Shown piece after piece: positions 7,452 through 15,045 of a stretch of DNA of 32,291 bases. The DNA comes from an uncultured Clostridia bacterium (lineage in GTDB: Bacteria; Bacillota; Clostridia; Christensenellales; Aristaeellaceae): NCBI GenBank assembly GCA_937886445.1, contig CALGBY010000090.1, forward strand, positions 1-32,291, written 5' to 3'. Numbering within the stretch: position 1 is the first letter of the stretch; every line of letters starts with the position of its first letter. The position numbers and the translations under genes were made by a program. The notes under the pieces were generated by a model. It saw only the letters and a list, made by a program, of their open reading frames with translations, was not told the DNA's origin and ran no database searches.

Positions 7452-7793
7452 TTACGCCATGCTGTCCGCCATCTGCTTTCCGCCCAGAATGTGGAAATGC
7501 AGGTGGGGCACGCTCTGGCAGGCATCCGGGCCGCAGTTGCTCACCACGCGGTAGCCGCCGGTGAGGCCTTCCTGCGCGGCGATCTTTCCGATGGTGCGGA
7601 TGCAGGCAACGAGGGCGTCGTCCGGCAGCTTATCCGCCTCGCTCATGCCGGATACATGCTGCTTCGGGATGACCAGCACATGGGTGGGCGCCTGGGGATT
7701 GATATCCCGGAAAGCATAGCAGTATTCATCCTCATATACTTTTGCGGAAGGGATCTCGCCCGCGGCGATCTTGCAGAACAGACAGTTTTCCAT
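7452..7793 (-). CDS. HIT family nucleotide-binding hydrolase
   Basis: A 113-residue protein of the histidine triad family (HinT-like purine nucleoside phosphoramidases). It starts MENCLFCKIAAGEIPS, with the usual CxFC N-terminal metal-site motif, and carries the catalytic triad motif VPHLHFHILGG near the C-terminus. The ATG at 7793 is chosen over a longer upstream ATG (7889) because GAAAGGAGA lies just before it and the family begins here. A perfect CGGCGCG/CGCGCCG hairpin (7811-7827) sits directly upstream of the ribosome site. HIT genes commonly follow mtaB in Clostridia, as here. Confidence 0.93.
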   Translation of the reverse strand: MENCLFCKIAAGEIPSAKVYEDEYCYAFRDINPQAPTHVLVIPKQHVSGMSEADKLPDDALVACIRTIGKIAAQEGLTGGYRVVSNCGPDACQSVPHLHFHILGGKQMADSMA

Positions 7794-7852
7794 AGCTTTA
7801 TCTCCTTTCGCGGCGCGTTTCGCGCCGTGGTTTAGTATTGAAACCATTAACC

Positions 7853-8013
7853 AGGGTGTGTCTCTAAAATGAGGAATGTGCAGTTTCAAGCAGATTTTCC
7901 GTCAGTTCAAGGCGAAGAACCGAAGGTTTACTGGAGGTAAATCGAGGTTCGACAACGCAGAAATGACGGAAAAGATGCTGAAAATGCATCGTTTTGAATT
8001 TAGAAACACCCCT
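7853..8013. repeat. Fold-back (MITE-like) element, copy 1
   Basis: This 161-base stretch between HIT and mtaB is one long imperfect palindrome. The ends read AGGGTGTGTCTCTAAA and, inverted, AGGGGTGTTTCTAAA. Further in, TTTTCCGTCA repeats inverted, and the centre at 7925-7943 is GGTTTACTGGAGGTAAATC. The same central palindrome lies at the exact middle of a second element at 29737-29904. It encodes nothing credible and looks like a small non-autonomous mobile element or an RNA-processing repeat. If transcribed, it would fold into one long hairpin between the mtaB and HIT messages. Confidence 0.65.
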
Positions 8014-8041
8014 AATAACTATGAACTGTGTGAAGATCGCG

Positions 8042-9316
8042 TCAATCGATCTTCACACCTTCTCCCCACACGCCGTTTTCATCCGCGCCTGTGATGAGCA
8101 CATCCAGTTCCTCGCCCTCACGGGCGTTTTCCACCCGGCAGGATACATAGGTGGGAGTGCAGCCGCTGCCGTCATCCTCGATGGTCACCCGCTGTACTGT
8201 GCCGATCAACCCCTGATGAAAGGCCAGAGCGTGCTTTTTGCCGATCCGGATCAGCTGCCTTGTGCGCTCCTCCTTCACGGCCTTGCTGAGCTGGCCGGGC
8301 ATATCGGCGGCCTTTGTGCCCGCCCGGCGGCTGTAGGGAAACACATGCAGGCGGGAGAAGGCGATCTTTTCGCAGAAATCGCAGGTCTCACGGAAGTTTT
8401 CCTCCGTTTCGCCGGGAAAGCCGCAGATCACATCGGTGGTGAGGGCACAGCCGGGAAAATACCGGCGCAGGTTTTCGGCCGCCTGCTCAAACTCCGCTGT
8501 TGTGTACCGGCGGTGCATTTTTTTCAGGATCTCGTCACTACCCGATTGCAGCGCCAGATGGAACTGCGGGCATACCTTTCCCACGGCGGCCAGTTCCCGC
8601 GCGAAAGCATCCGTCGCGATCACCGGCTCCAGTGAGCCCAGACGGATACGCTCCACGCCCTCCGTATCGCAGGCCTTTACCGCGTCCAGCAGCGTTTTGC
8701 CGTCCAGATCCCGCCCGTAGCTGGTAAGATGGATGCCGGTGAGCACCAGCTCCCTGAAACCGGCCTTTGCCAGATCCCGTGCTTCCTTTGAGATGTCCTC
8801 CGGCTTTCTGGAGCGGATGCCTCCGCGCACGGAGGGGATGATGCAGTAGGTGCAGTACCGGTCGCACCCCTCCTGGATCTTCAGCACCGCCCTTGTGCGG
8901 CCCTCCTGCCTTGTGATGAACAGCGGCTCGTAATCCGCCCGCAGGATATCCTCCACGGCGCAGATCGCCTGCCCCTTTTCCATGGCCTCGTGCAGCAGGC
9001 TTACCACCTGAGCGCGGCGCGAGTTGCCTATGATCAGCCTGGCGCCGGTGGAGAGCAGCTTTTCGCCGTCCCGCTGGGCCAGACACCCGGCAATGATCAC
9101 CTGCGCATCGGGGTTGGTCTTCATCGCGCGGCGCACGGCCTGCATGCTCTTTTTGTCGCCTGTGCCCGTCACGGTGCAGGTGTTTACCACATATACATCG
9201 GCCTTTTCGTCAAAGCTGACGGGCTCATAGCCCGCCTGCCGGAACAGCTCCAGCATGGCCTGACTGTCGTACTGGTTTACCTTGCAGCCTAAAGTGTGAA
9301 ACGCGATGGTAGGCAA
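8042..9316 (-). CDS. mtaB: tRNA t6A37 methylthiotransferase MtaB
   Basis: A radical SAM methylthiotransferase that adds a methylthio group to t6A37 of ANN-decoding tRNAs. The UPF0004 domain begins FHTLGCKVNQYDS, the MtaB version of the motif, with further cluster Cys in VNTCTVT and AGCLAQ. The radical SAM motif is GCDRYCTYC with the IIPSVRGGIRSR stretch, and a TRAM-like RNA-binding end follows. The TTG at 9316 is preferred: AAAGAGGG lies before it, and the product then starts close to the family start. The longer GTG start at 9349 lies inside a hairpin and has no ribosome site. In Firmicutes mtaB normally follows rsmE directly; here the RiPP cassette separates them. Confidence 0.93.
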   Translation of the reverse strand: MPTIAFHTLGCKVNQYDSQAMLELFRQAGYEPVSFDEKADVYVVNTCTVTGTGDKKSMQAVRRAMKTNPDAQVIIAGCLAQRDGEKLLSTGARLIIGNSRRAQVVSLLHEAMEKGQAICAVEDILRADYEPLFITRQEGRTRAVLKIQEGCDRYCTYCIIPSVRGGIRSRKPEDISKEARDLAKAGFRELVLTGIHLTSYGRDLDGKTLLDAVKACDTEGVERIRLGSLEPVIATDAFARELAAVGKVCPQFHLALQSGSDEILKKMHRRYTTAEFEQAAENLRRYFPGCALTTDVICGFPGETEENFRETCDFCEKIAFSRLHVFPYSRRAGTKAADMPGQLSKAVKEERTRQLIRIGKKHALAFHQGLIGTVQRVTIEDDGSGCTPTYVSCRVENAREGEELDVLITGADENGVWGEGVKID

Positions 9317-9344
9317 TGCGGTACCCTCTTTCTTTTTGCGTTTA

Positions 9345-9404
9345 GGCACAGGAACTGTGCCTGTTAGGCACGGAGACCGTGCCCTCTGGCCACGGAGACC
9401 ATGC
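9345..9404. repeat. Three tandem micro-palindromes
   Basis: Three short hairpins of about 17 bases lie in a row at roughly 21-base spacing: GGCACAGGAACTGTGCC (9345-9361), GGCACGGAGACCGTGCC (9367-9383), and an imperfect third copy reading GGCCACGGAGACCATGCC (9388-9404 region). They fill the gap between the RiPP exporter and mtaB. They have no T tract. Confidence 0.65.
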
Positions 9405-9410
9405 CCTTTA

Positions 9411-11141
9411 TCAGAACTCTATGATCCTGTCAACGATCGACAGCGCGGCGGGCCGGTGGGTGACCAGGATGACGGTCTTATCCGTCATGGCGCGCAGGTT
9501 GCGCAGCAGCTGTTCCTCCGTCTTTTCGTCCAGCGAGCTGGTGCATTCATCCAGCATCAGCACGGGATGGGAGGAATATACGGCGCGGGCGATGGCCAGA
9601 CGCTGCATCTGCCCCTCGGAGATCCCGGCGCCGTGCTCGCCCAGCGGGGTATCCAGCCCGCGGTCCAGCGCGGAAACAAAATCCTCCGCGCAGGCCACGC
9701 GCAGCGCCCGCCAGAGCGCTTCGTCATTTTTCATCTCATCCGGATCGCCGAAGGTGAGCACCTCGCGGATGGTGCCGGAAAGCAGCTGGTTTCCCTGCGG
9801 CACATAGGCGTACAGCCCGCGCCAGGAGGGATCCAGCGGCGTTTCACCGTCGCTTCCCAGCAGCAGTCTTTCACCGCTGTCCAGGGGGTACAGGCACATC
9901 ATCAGCTTCAGCACCGTACTTTTTCCGCTGCCGGACCGGCCGCGAAGGGCGATATATTCGCCCTTGTTCACGGTAAGGTGCAGCCCCTTCAGCACCACGG
10001 GCATGACCGGGGCCTTCTTTGCCCCGTCTTCATCCCCGTCCTCCCGGGTGGGGGGCATGTAGGTAAAGCCCGCATCCCTGAGCTCAATGGCGCGGAAGCG
10101 GCTTTCATAATAGCGGCTTATTTCCTTCTCACTGCGGCGCGTGGGCGCGTCATCGGAAAAATCCTCGATCTCCATCAGGCGCTCGGCGCTGGCCAGCATC
10201 GCGTAAAATCTGGGCACAAAGCCCGATATATTGGAAAGAGGCGCGCGCACCTGGCTGACCAATTGCAGAACGGCGGTCAGATCGCCGTAGGTCATCGTTT
10301 TTTCCAGAATGCCGATGCCGCAGAAGGCCAGCCCCAGAAAATACATGCCCTGCATGATGATCTGTATACCGCCGGAAGTGAAGCAGGAAAAACGGGTGTT
10401 GCGCAGCTGGACGCGCTTGCTTTCGTCCATCAGCCGTTCGGCGTCCTCCGCGGTCCTTTCCTCCTTGCCGAAGGTGCGCAGGATCATCTGGCCGGCAAGC
10501 CGCTCCGTCATGAACACGCGGGTGCGGCCCGCGGCTTCCTGCGCCTCGCGGTGCATCCGCTTGAAGCGGTTCCGCAGCAGCACGGAGCCGCCCACGATGA
10601 CCGCGGCGCCGGGCAGAACGATCAGAAGCACCTTCGGCTCCAGCACGATGATGGAGACCGCCACGCTGACGAGCCTTACAAAAGTGGATACCACCTGCGG
10701 CAGCAGGCCCATCAGCGTATCCGTCACGGTTTTCACATCCGAATAGATGCGGTGCAGCCACTCGCCGGAGTGTACGCGGCTGATCCGGCTGTAATCCTTG
10801 GTGAGCAGGTTTGAAAAGACGCGCTTTCTGAAGCGGATATTGGCTGTGATATCCATATATGTGTCCAGATAGCGCATTCCCTGCCCGAAAAGGATGCTGA
10901 ACAGTGCCAGCGCGATCATCCATATGAGGGAATACCGGAAGCCGCTCCAATCGCCCGCGGTGGCGGCATTCACAAGATTGCGCATCAAAAACGCGTTCAC
11001 AACGCCCAGAAGCGCCATCGCGCTTTGATGAAGCGTTTTGAACAGCACAAAGTATTTGGTTTTGCCGGCCGCGGAGCCGATCCACTTCAAAGTGCGCAGG
11101 TTTTCCGCCCGGCTTTTCTTTTCTCTGTTTTCGCTTTTCAT
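9411..11141 (-). CDS. ABC exporter of the RiPP cassette
   Basis: A 576-residue half-exporter with membrane helices in residues 30-310 and an ATPase domain in 345-576. Walker A is GRSGSGKST (401-409), the signature is ISEGQ (507-511), and Walker B is VLMLDE with the catalytic Glu intact. There is no N-terminal C39 peptidase, so leader removal must be done by another protease if the substrate is the peptide at 13022. It probably works as a homodimer and exports the mature peptide. It starts eight bases after the PqqD-like gene and is the last cassette gene. A Gly/Asp/Glu/Lys-rich insert (about 362-378) precedes Walker A. Confidence 0.9.
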   Translation of the reverse strand: MKSENREKKSRAENLRTLKWIGSAAGKTKYFVLFKTLHQSAMALLGVVNAFLMRNLVNAATAGDWSGFRYSLIWMIALALFSILFGQGMRYLDTYMDITANIRFRKRVFSNLLTKDYSRISRVHSGEWLHRIYSDVKTVTDTLMGLLPQVVSTFVRLVSVAVSIIVLEPKVLLIVLPGAAVIVGGSVLLRNRFKRMHREAQEAAGRTRVFMTERLAGQMILRTFGKEERTAEDAERLMDESKRVQLRNTRFSCFTSGGIQIIMQGMYFLGLAFCGIGILEKTMTYGDLTAVLQLVSQVRAPLSNISGFVPRFYAMLASAERLMEIEDFSDDAPTRRSEKEISRYYESRFRAIELRDAGFTYMPPTREDGDEDGAKKAPVMPVVLKGLHLTVNKGEYIALRGRSGSGKSTVLKLMMCLYPLDSGERLLLGSDGETPLDPSWRGLYAYVPQGNQLLSGTIREVLTFGDPDEMKNDEALWRALRVACAEDFVSALDRGLDTPLGEHGAGISEGQMQRLAIARAVYSSHPVLMLDECTSSLDEKTEEQLLRNLRAMTDKTVILVTHRPAALSIVDRIIEF

Positions 11142-11148
11142 GTTTGGC

Positions 11149-11409
11149 TTATTCCAGCATGCCGTTTTCCTTCAGCTTGGCAATAAAGGCGTCCGCCGAG
11201 GGCGCCACTTCCTCTGCGGAGGCGTCAAACTGCTCCGCCAGCCTTTTGATCAGCTCCTCCCGGGTGATCTCCTGCCGGAGCAGCTCCAGGATCGCCTTTC
11301 CCTCTTCGTTCACCCACAGCACGCCGCTGAACGGCTCCTTGCAGTTCACCGGGATCACGGCATACTTTTCATCGATCTTTCTGCATACGAACTCGCCGAA
11401 AAATTTCAT
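11149..11409 (-). CDS. PqqD-like RiPP recognition protein
   Basis: An 86-residue stand-alone PqqD family protein. Such proteins form the winged-helix RiPP recognition element that holds the precursor leader against its maturase. Visible features are a beta-rich N-terminus (KYAVIPVN, GVLWVNEEGKAILELL) and the helical end REELIKRLAEQFDASAEEVAPSADAFIAKLKENGMLE, typical of the PF05402 family. The start ATG overlaps the TGA of the radical SAM gene as ATGA, so the two are translationally coupled, and GGAGGAG lies before it. The partner leader is predicted to be residues 1-25 of the 13022-13180 peptide. Confidence 0.9.
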   Translation of the reverse strand: MKFFGEFVCRKIDEKYAVIPVNCKEPFSGVLWVNEEGKAILELLRQEITREELIKRLAEQFDASAEEVAPSADAFIAKLKENGMLE

Positions 11410-12800
11410 GTGCAGCTCTCCTCCGTATCCGTCTGCGGCTCTTCCTCCGCGCCGGTTTCTTCTTCTTCCGCTTTCTTCTCTTTCAGTTTTTCCATATAGC
11501 GTTCCCAGGCCGCGCCCATGCCCCGCAGGATATCATCCTCTATGTTCGTTACCGTGCTTTCAAAGCACTTGTGCTCCGCGCACTTTTTCAGCAGCACGCA
11601 CTGGGGATAAACGGAGCAGGTGCTGCAGCGGGGAATCTCATCGATTTGCTCCCGGAAGGCGGCCAGCACAGCCTCATCCCGCTCCTCGCTGTCCAGCGTG
11701 CCTGTGAAATCGGAATTATAGTAATGCTCGCAGCAGCCGGTCTTTCCGTCCGGATGGATGTTCAGGGTACTGGCCCGGTCCGCCATGCAGTGGTAGAGGC
11801 GCATGGAGCGGGGCAGTTTCCCCCCGTTTTCGGTATAGCGGATGCCGTGTCCCCGCAGCTTTTCACGCAGAACTGTCTCCTTTTTCACCACGCGGTCACG
11901 GGTTTCAAGGTCCCCGTCATCATAGGAGAACAGGATGTGCGTGTAGATGGAAAAGCCCTTGCGCCCGCCGAAGCGTTCGCACAGCTGATCGATCAGGTTT
12001 CCCAGGTCCTCGGCGTTTTCATCGCTCACATTCAGCCTTATGCTTACCCCGATATTTTTGTCCAGCATACGGCCGATGTTATCCAGCACGGTGCGGAAGG
12101 GGCTGGTGTTTCCCGCCGCCACATAGGCCTTGGTGCGGTTGTATACCTCCTCCGTTCCGTCCAGCGTTACCTGAATATTCCCGATGTGCCACAGGTCTGC
12201 CGCCTTATCGGCAGTTTCAGCATCAAACAGGTAGGAATTGCTGATCATGTTGCTTCCGTATTCCACACCCCGTTTTTTCAGCTCCGTGCAGATGGTATCC
12301 ATGGCCGCCGTGTTGCACAGGGGCTCTCCGCCGAACCAGCTGATATGGATCTTTTTACCGCCGCAGTGCTCCGCCATATAGGCGGCGGATTTCAGCGCCG
12401 TTTCCTTGGACATATAGCAGTGGGGATGGTCCGCCTCATAGCAGTAATAGCAGCGGGCGTTGCAATCCAGCGTGGTGTACACCAGATAGGAGGTGGTCTC
12501 CTTCCGGGGCGGCTCCGACGCGCGGAGCAGCTCCCGCATGCTCTTTGCCCGCCTCATTTCATCATAATCCGCCGGCACCACAAAGCCCCGGCGCAGCAGC
12601 TCATCATTGTTCAGGGCGTTTGCCGCCTCCTCGGGGGTAAGCAGCAGCAGCTCACAGGTGAGCGTGTTGAAAAACAGCACGCCCCCCTCCGCCTCGCGCC
12701 GCAGCAGATAGCGGGTAAGCCGGTATTCCTGCCCCTCCTTCCGCTTTCCCGGGCGAAGCAGCGCGGCGACCCTGGGATTAGCCTTTTGCAGAGTAGTCAT
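11406..12800 (-). CDS. Radical SAM/SPASM peptide maturase
   Basis: A 464-residue enzyme. Residues 1-100 form an N-terminal region resembling those of Cys-rich-peptide maturases (YLLRREAEGGVLFFNTLTCE). The radical SAM motif CNARCYYC places Cys113, 117 and 120 on the SAM-binding cluster, and GGEP (157-160) helps bind SAM. The SPASM end carries Cys at 338, 356, 357, 392, 395, 401, 407 and 412, including CSTCSVYPQC, enough for auxiliary iron-sulfur clusters. The last 35 residues are acidic and Glu-rich. Relatives form thioether (sactipeptide or ranthipeptide) or C-C links in precursor peptides. The substrate is presumably the five-Cys peptide encoded 222 bases upstream. The ATG at 12800 has AGGAG upstream. 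The exact linkage made cannot be read from sequence. Confidence 0.93.
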   Translation of the reverse strand: MTTLQKANPRVAALLRPGKRKEGQEYRLTRYLLRREAEGGVLFFNTLTCELLLLTPEEAANALNNDELLRRGFVVPADYDEMRRAKSMRELLRASEPPRKETTSYLVYTTLDCNARCYYCYEADHPHCYMSKETALKSAAYMAEHCGGKKIHISWFGGEPLCNTAAMDTICTELKKRGVEYGSNMISNSYLFDAETADKAADLWHIGNIQVTLDGTEEVYNRTKAYVAAGNTSPFRTVLDNIGRMLDKNIGVSIRLNVSDENAEDLGNLIDQLCERFGGRKGFSIYTHILFSYDDGDLETRDRVVKKETVLREKLRGHGIRYTENGGKLPRSMRLYHCMADRASTLNIHPDGKTGCCEHYYNSDFTGTLDSEERDEAVLAAFREQIDEIPRCSTCSVYPQCVLLKKCAEHKCFESTVTNIEDDILRGMGAAWERYMEKLKEKKAEEEETGAEEEPQTDTEESCT

Positions 12801-13021
12801 AGGTGTTTCTCCTGTCGGTAATATGTGTAACGGTTTGGCTTATCGTTTTTTTCGGAACGAGAGGAGAGAGATGACCGGCCCACGCACCGGGTCTTTCACC
12901 TCTGCCTCTCCGGGAAATACGGTACATACCGAAGGTGCTGAAAACAGACCGCATGAAAAGTACAGCCGCTTTCACGCGCGGACAGGTGCAACCGGAAAGA
13001 TGCTTCCGCAGTCAAATGGGG

Positions 13022-13180
13022 TCATACGGGGTGGTGATTGGGGCAGCCTCCTTGAACGAATATGCAGTAGCAGTCAAGGCCGCAGAAGCCATCACTGGGG
13101 CAGGAACTGTCAGTGATCACATCCGTCTCCTCAAAACGAACGATTTCCAGTTCCGCATTGAACTTTTTGTTTTCTTCCAT
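13022..13180 (-). CDS. Cys-rich RiPP precursor peptide
   Basis: A 52-residue peptide. The leader is about residues 1-25 (MEENKKFNAELEIVRFEE, then TDVITD), acidic and amphipathic and of a kind common in small gut-Firmicute precursors. The core follows, with Cys at 27, 33, 37, 39 and 46 in the segment CPSDGFCGLDCYC and then GGCPNHHPV. The spacing is C-x5-C-x3-C-x1-C-x6-C. Ser25, Ser26 and Ser29 could be sites for the neighbouring kinase-like protein. The start at 13180 has AAGGAGT nine bases upstream; a longer in-frame ATG at 13210 lacks one. It lies between the HPr-kinase-like gene and the radical SAM gene on the same strand. Assignment as the substrate is by position and composition, not by a recognised precursor family. 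Confidence 0.85.
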   Translation of the reverse strand: MEENKKFNAELEIVRFEETDVITDSSCPSDGFCGLDCYCIFVQGGCPNHHPV

Positions 13181-13344
13181 TTTTATGTACTCCTTCGGAT
13201 GAAGTGGCAATTGGCTGTTTACAAATCAGCCGTATACGATACTTGACCGGTCTTCTTTCACACAAACAGCATTTGTTGTGAAAATATCTATCATCGGTGC
13301 GCAGACTGAAAATGAAGCCAGGGTACTGCCGCGGTTCCCGATCT

Positions 13345-14079
13345 CTATTTGCCGCTCATTCCCTCATAGGAAACTTTCGCGGCCTCCTTTTCCATATTGC
13401 AACCCAGTTCATAAAAGGATACCGCGCTGCCGGTCTTATCCAGCGTTTCCAGCACGCGCAGGTACTGCTCCGTCCGGGGAGGGCGGTACACCGCGGGCAG
13501 CAGCCTCATATACGCCTCGGAAAAGGAGATCCGCTTCACGCTGTTTTCCTCCGCCCTCTGCAGCAGGCAAACGGCCTTCAGCGGCACCCTTGTGTTGGTG
13601 CTCAGCCGGTGCTTTCCGTCCCAGGGCGTGCCGTAGGCGTACACCGTGCCGTCATCAATGCCCAGAATGGGCTTATCGTCATTCACCATGACGGCCCGCT
13701 CACCGAAAGCTTCCCGCCACAGCCGCGTGTGGGTGGATTTGCCCACCCCGCTTTTTGCTACGAACAGATATCCCTGACCGTCCACCGCGATGCAGGAGCC
13801 GTGAACCAGCATCCTGTTTTCAGCCGAAAGGCAATCCGCCAGCTTGCGGTATACCGCCATGGATTCCAGATTGCCATCCGGGTGCTGCCGGGGTTCCGCG
13901 CCCTCCCGCAGGTCATCCTGTACGGCGCGGGCCCGCTCCGCCTCAATATCCTCCGCTGTGATGATAATGTCATACCGGGGCTCGCCCTCCGCCGCGTAAT
14001 CACGGCAGCGGGAATGCACACTCCGGTACAGCGACCGGATGCGCACATTCACACCCGAAAAACGATAAATGCCTTCCAA
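13345..14079 (-). CDS. HPr kinase-like protein of the RiPP cassette
   Basis: A 244-residue P-loop protein of the HPr kinase/PEPCK-like fold. With a TTG start at 14079, Walker A is AKSGVGKST (108-116), then THTRLW, NDDKP (133-137) and GTPWDGKHRLS, the stretch that normally binds nucleotide and substrate. Relatives in lasso-peptide clusters (PadeK type) phosphorylate a precursor Ser, so a similar tailoring role is possible here. An upstream ATG at 14361 is rejected: it lies upstream of the promoter at 14170-14198, overlaps rsmE, and adds about 94 residues with no family match. AAAGGCGGAAG lies just before the TTG. The product is shorter than true HPr kinase (about 310 aa) and lacks its N-terminal domain. 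Confidence 0.85.
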   Translation of the reverse strand: MEGIYRFSGVNVRIRSLYRSVHSRCRDYAAEGEPRYDIIITAEDIEAERARAVQDDLREGAEPRQHPDGNLESMAVYRKLADCLSAENRMLVHGSCIAVDGQGYLFVAKSGVGKSTHTRLWREAFGERAVMVNDDKPILGIDDGTVYAYGTPWDGKHRLSTNTRVPLKAVCLLQRAEENSVKRISFSEAYMRLLPAVYRPPRTEQYLRVLETLDKTGSAVSFYELGCNMEKEAAKVSYEGMSGK

Positions 14080-14169
14080 TATTCTTCCGCCTTTGAACCC
14101 CCGCCGTCTGACGGGTTTTGATAGGATCGATATGACCGGTATATCAGCACAAAACCGTACTATTATACT

Positions 14170-14198
14170 ATTATACATGATTTGTCTCAGAATCTCAA
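14170..14198 (-). promoter_or_regulatory. Sigma-A promoter of the RiPP cassette
   Basis: On the minus strand TTGAGA (14198-14193) is followed after 17 bases by a perfect TATAAT (14175-14170). A second TATAAT overlaps downstream (TATAATAGTATAATAG). The start of transcription is near 14163, giving a leader of about 84 bases to the TTG at 14079. It lies in the 257-base gap after rsmE, so the cassette can be expressed on its own. The rest of the gap holds no gene. Confidence 0.85.
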
Positions 14199-14336
14199 TA
14201 TATTCATTGAGCGGCAGACTGAAACCGCCGGAGCCCCTTTCCGCACGATACGGATCAGTGATCCCGCGGGAGAACAGCACCCCGCAGAGAACGCAAAAGC
14301 GCGTCTCCGCCTGTTTTGAAGGGGAGAGCACGCTTT

Positions 14337-15044
14337 TTATTCCATATTTCCGCTCAGACACATGATCTCGATCAGCGCGGCAAGGCCGGCAGTTTCGGTG
14401 CGGAAGATGCGCGGCCCCAGTGTGACGGGCACAGCGGAGGCCATCAGGGCGATCTCCTTCGGGCTGATGCCGCCCTCGGGACCGATCACCACCGCCACAT
14501 CCCTATGCCCCTGCCAGGCGGTGCGCACGCTTTGTCCGCGGGCTTCCTCCCAGGGCACCAGCGCCAGCTCATGGCCGGAAAGCCGTTCCGCCAGCTGCTT
14601 TACGGTAACAGGCAGCGTGATCTCAGGCACTACGGCGCGGCCCGATTGCTTGGCCGCCTCCTCCGCGATGCGCTGCCAGCGCAGGCGCTTTTTTTCGGCA
14701 TCCTTCGCGTCCGTTTTGGCTACGCACCTTTCCATCAGCACGGGCACCACGCGGGTGATGCCGGCTTCGGTGCATTTCTGGCAGATCAGGTCCATCTTAT
14801 CGCCCTTGGGCAGGCCCTGATAGAGCGTCACGCTCACGGTGGGCTCCCTTGAGGGGAGCGGCTCTCCCACCCGTACGGTGCCCTCCGTCTCCGAGATCAG
14901 CGTGCCCTCGTAGATCAGCCCCTCCCGGATCACCTGAAGGGCGTCTCCCGCCCGGAGGCGCATCACATCCACCGCGTGGTGCGCTTCCTCTTTTGATAGG
15001 AAGGCAACGCCGTTATCTACCCTTTCCGCGAAAAACCGGGGCAT
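14337..15044 (-). CDS. rsmE: 16S rRNA (uracil1498-N3)-methyltransferase RsmE
   Basis: A 235-residue SPOUT-class methyltransferase that modifies U1498 of 16S rRNA. The start MPRFFAERV and the stretch EAHHAVDVMRLRAGD match the N-terminal PUA-like domain. VTLYQGLPKGDKMDLICQKCTEAG and the C-terminal knot motifs VVIGPEGGISPKE and LGPRIFRTETAGLAAL are diagnostic. The ATG at 15044 has GGAGGG upstream and begins one base after the prmA stop. An upstream in-frame ATG (15122) inside prmA is rejected. Confidence 0.96.
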   Translation of the reverse strand: MPRFFAERVDNGVAFLSKEEAHHAVDVMRLRAGDALQVIREGLIYEGTLISETEGTVRVGEPLPSREPTVSVTLYQGLPKGDKMDLICQKCTEAGITRVVPVLMERCVAKTDAKDAEKKRLRWQRIAEEAAKQSGRAVVPEITLPVTVKQLAERLSGHELALVPWEEARGQSVRTAWQGHRDVAVVIGPEGGISPKEIALMASAVPVTLGPRIFRTETAGLAALIEIMCLSGNME

Positions 15045-15045
15045 A

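Noticed and set aside
9314..9349. GTG at 9349 as the mtaB start
   Set aside because: It lies inside the first micro-palindrome with no ribosome site; TTG at 9316 has AAAGAGGG upstream and fits the family start.
11571..12821. A plus-strand frame across the radical SAM gene
   Set aside because: Antisense shadow of a clear enzyme; product lacks any domain.
12778..12975. A 65-residue minus-strand frame between precursor and radical SAM gene
   Set aside because: No ribosome site before its ATG and an Arg-rich product without leader or Cys core; the gap 12801-13021 is more likely an untranslated spacer.
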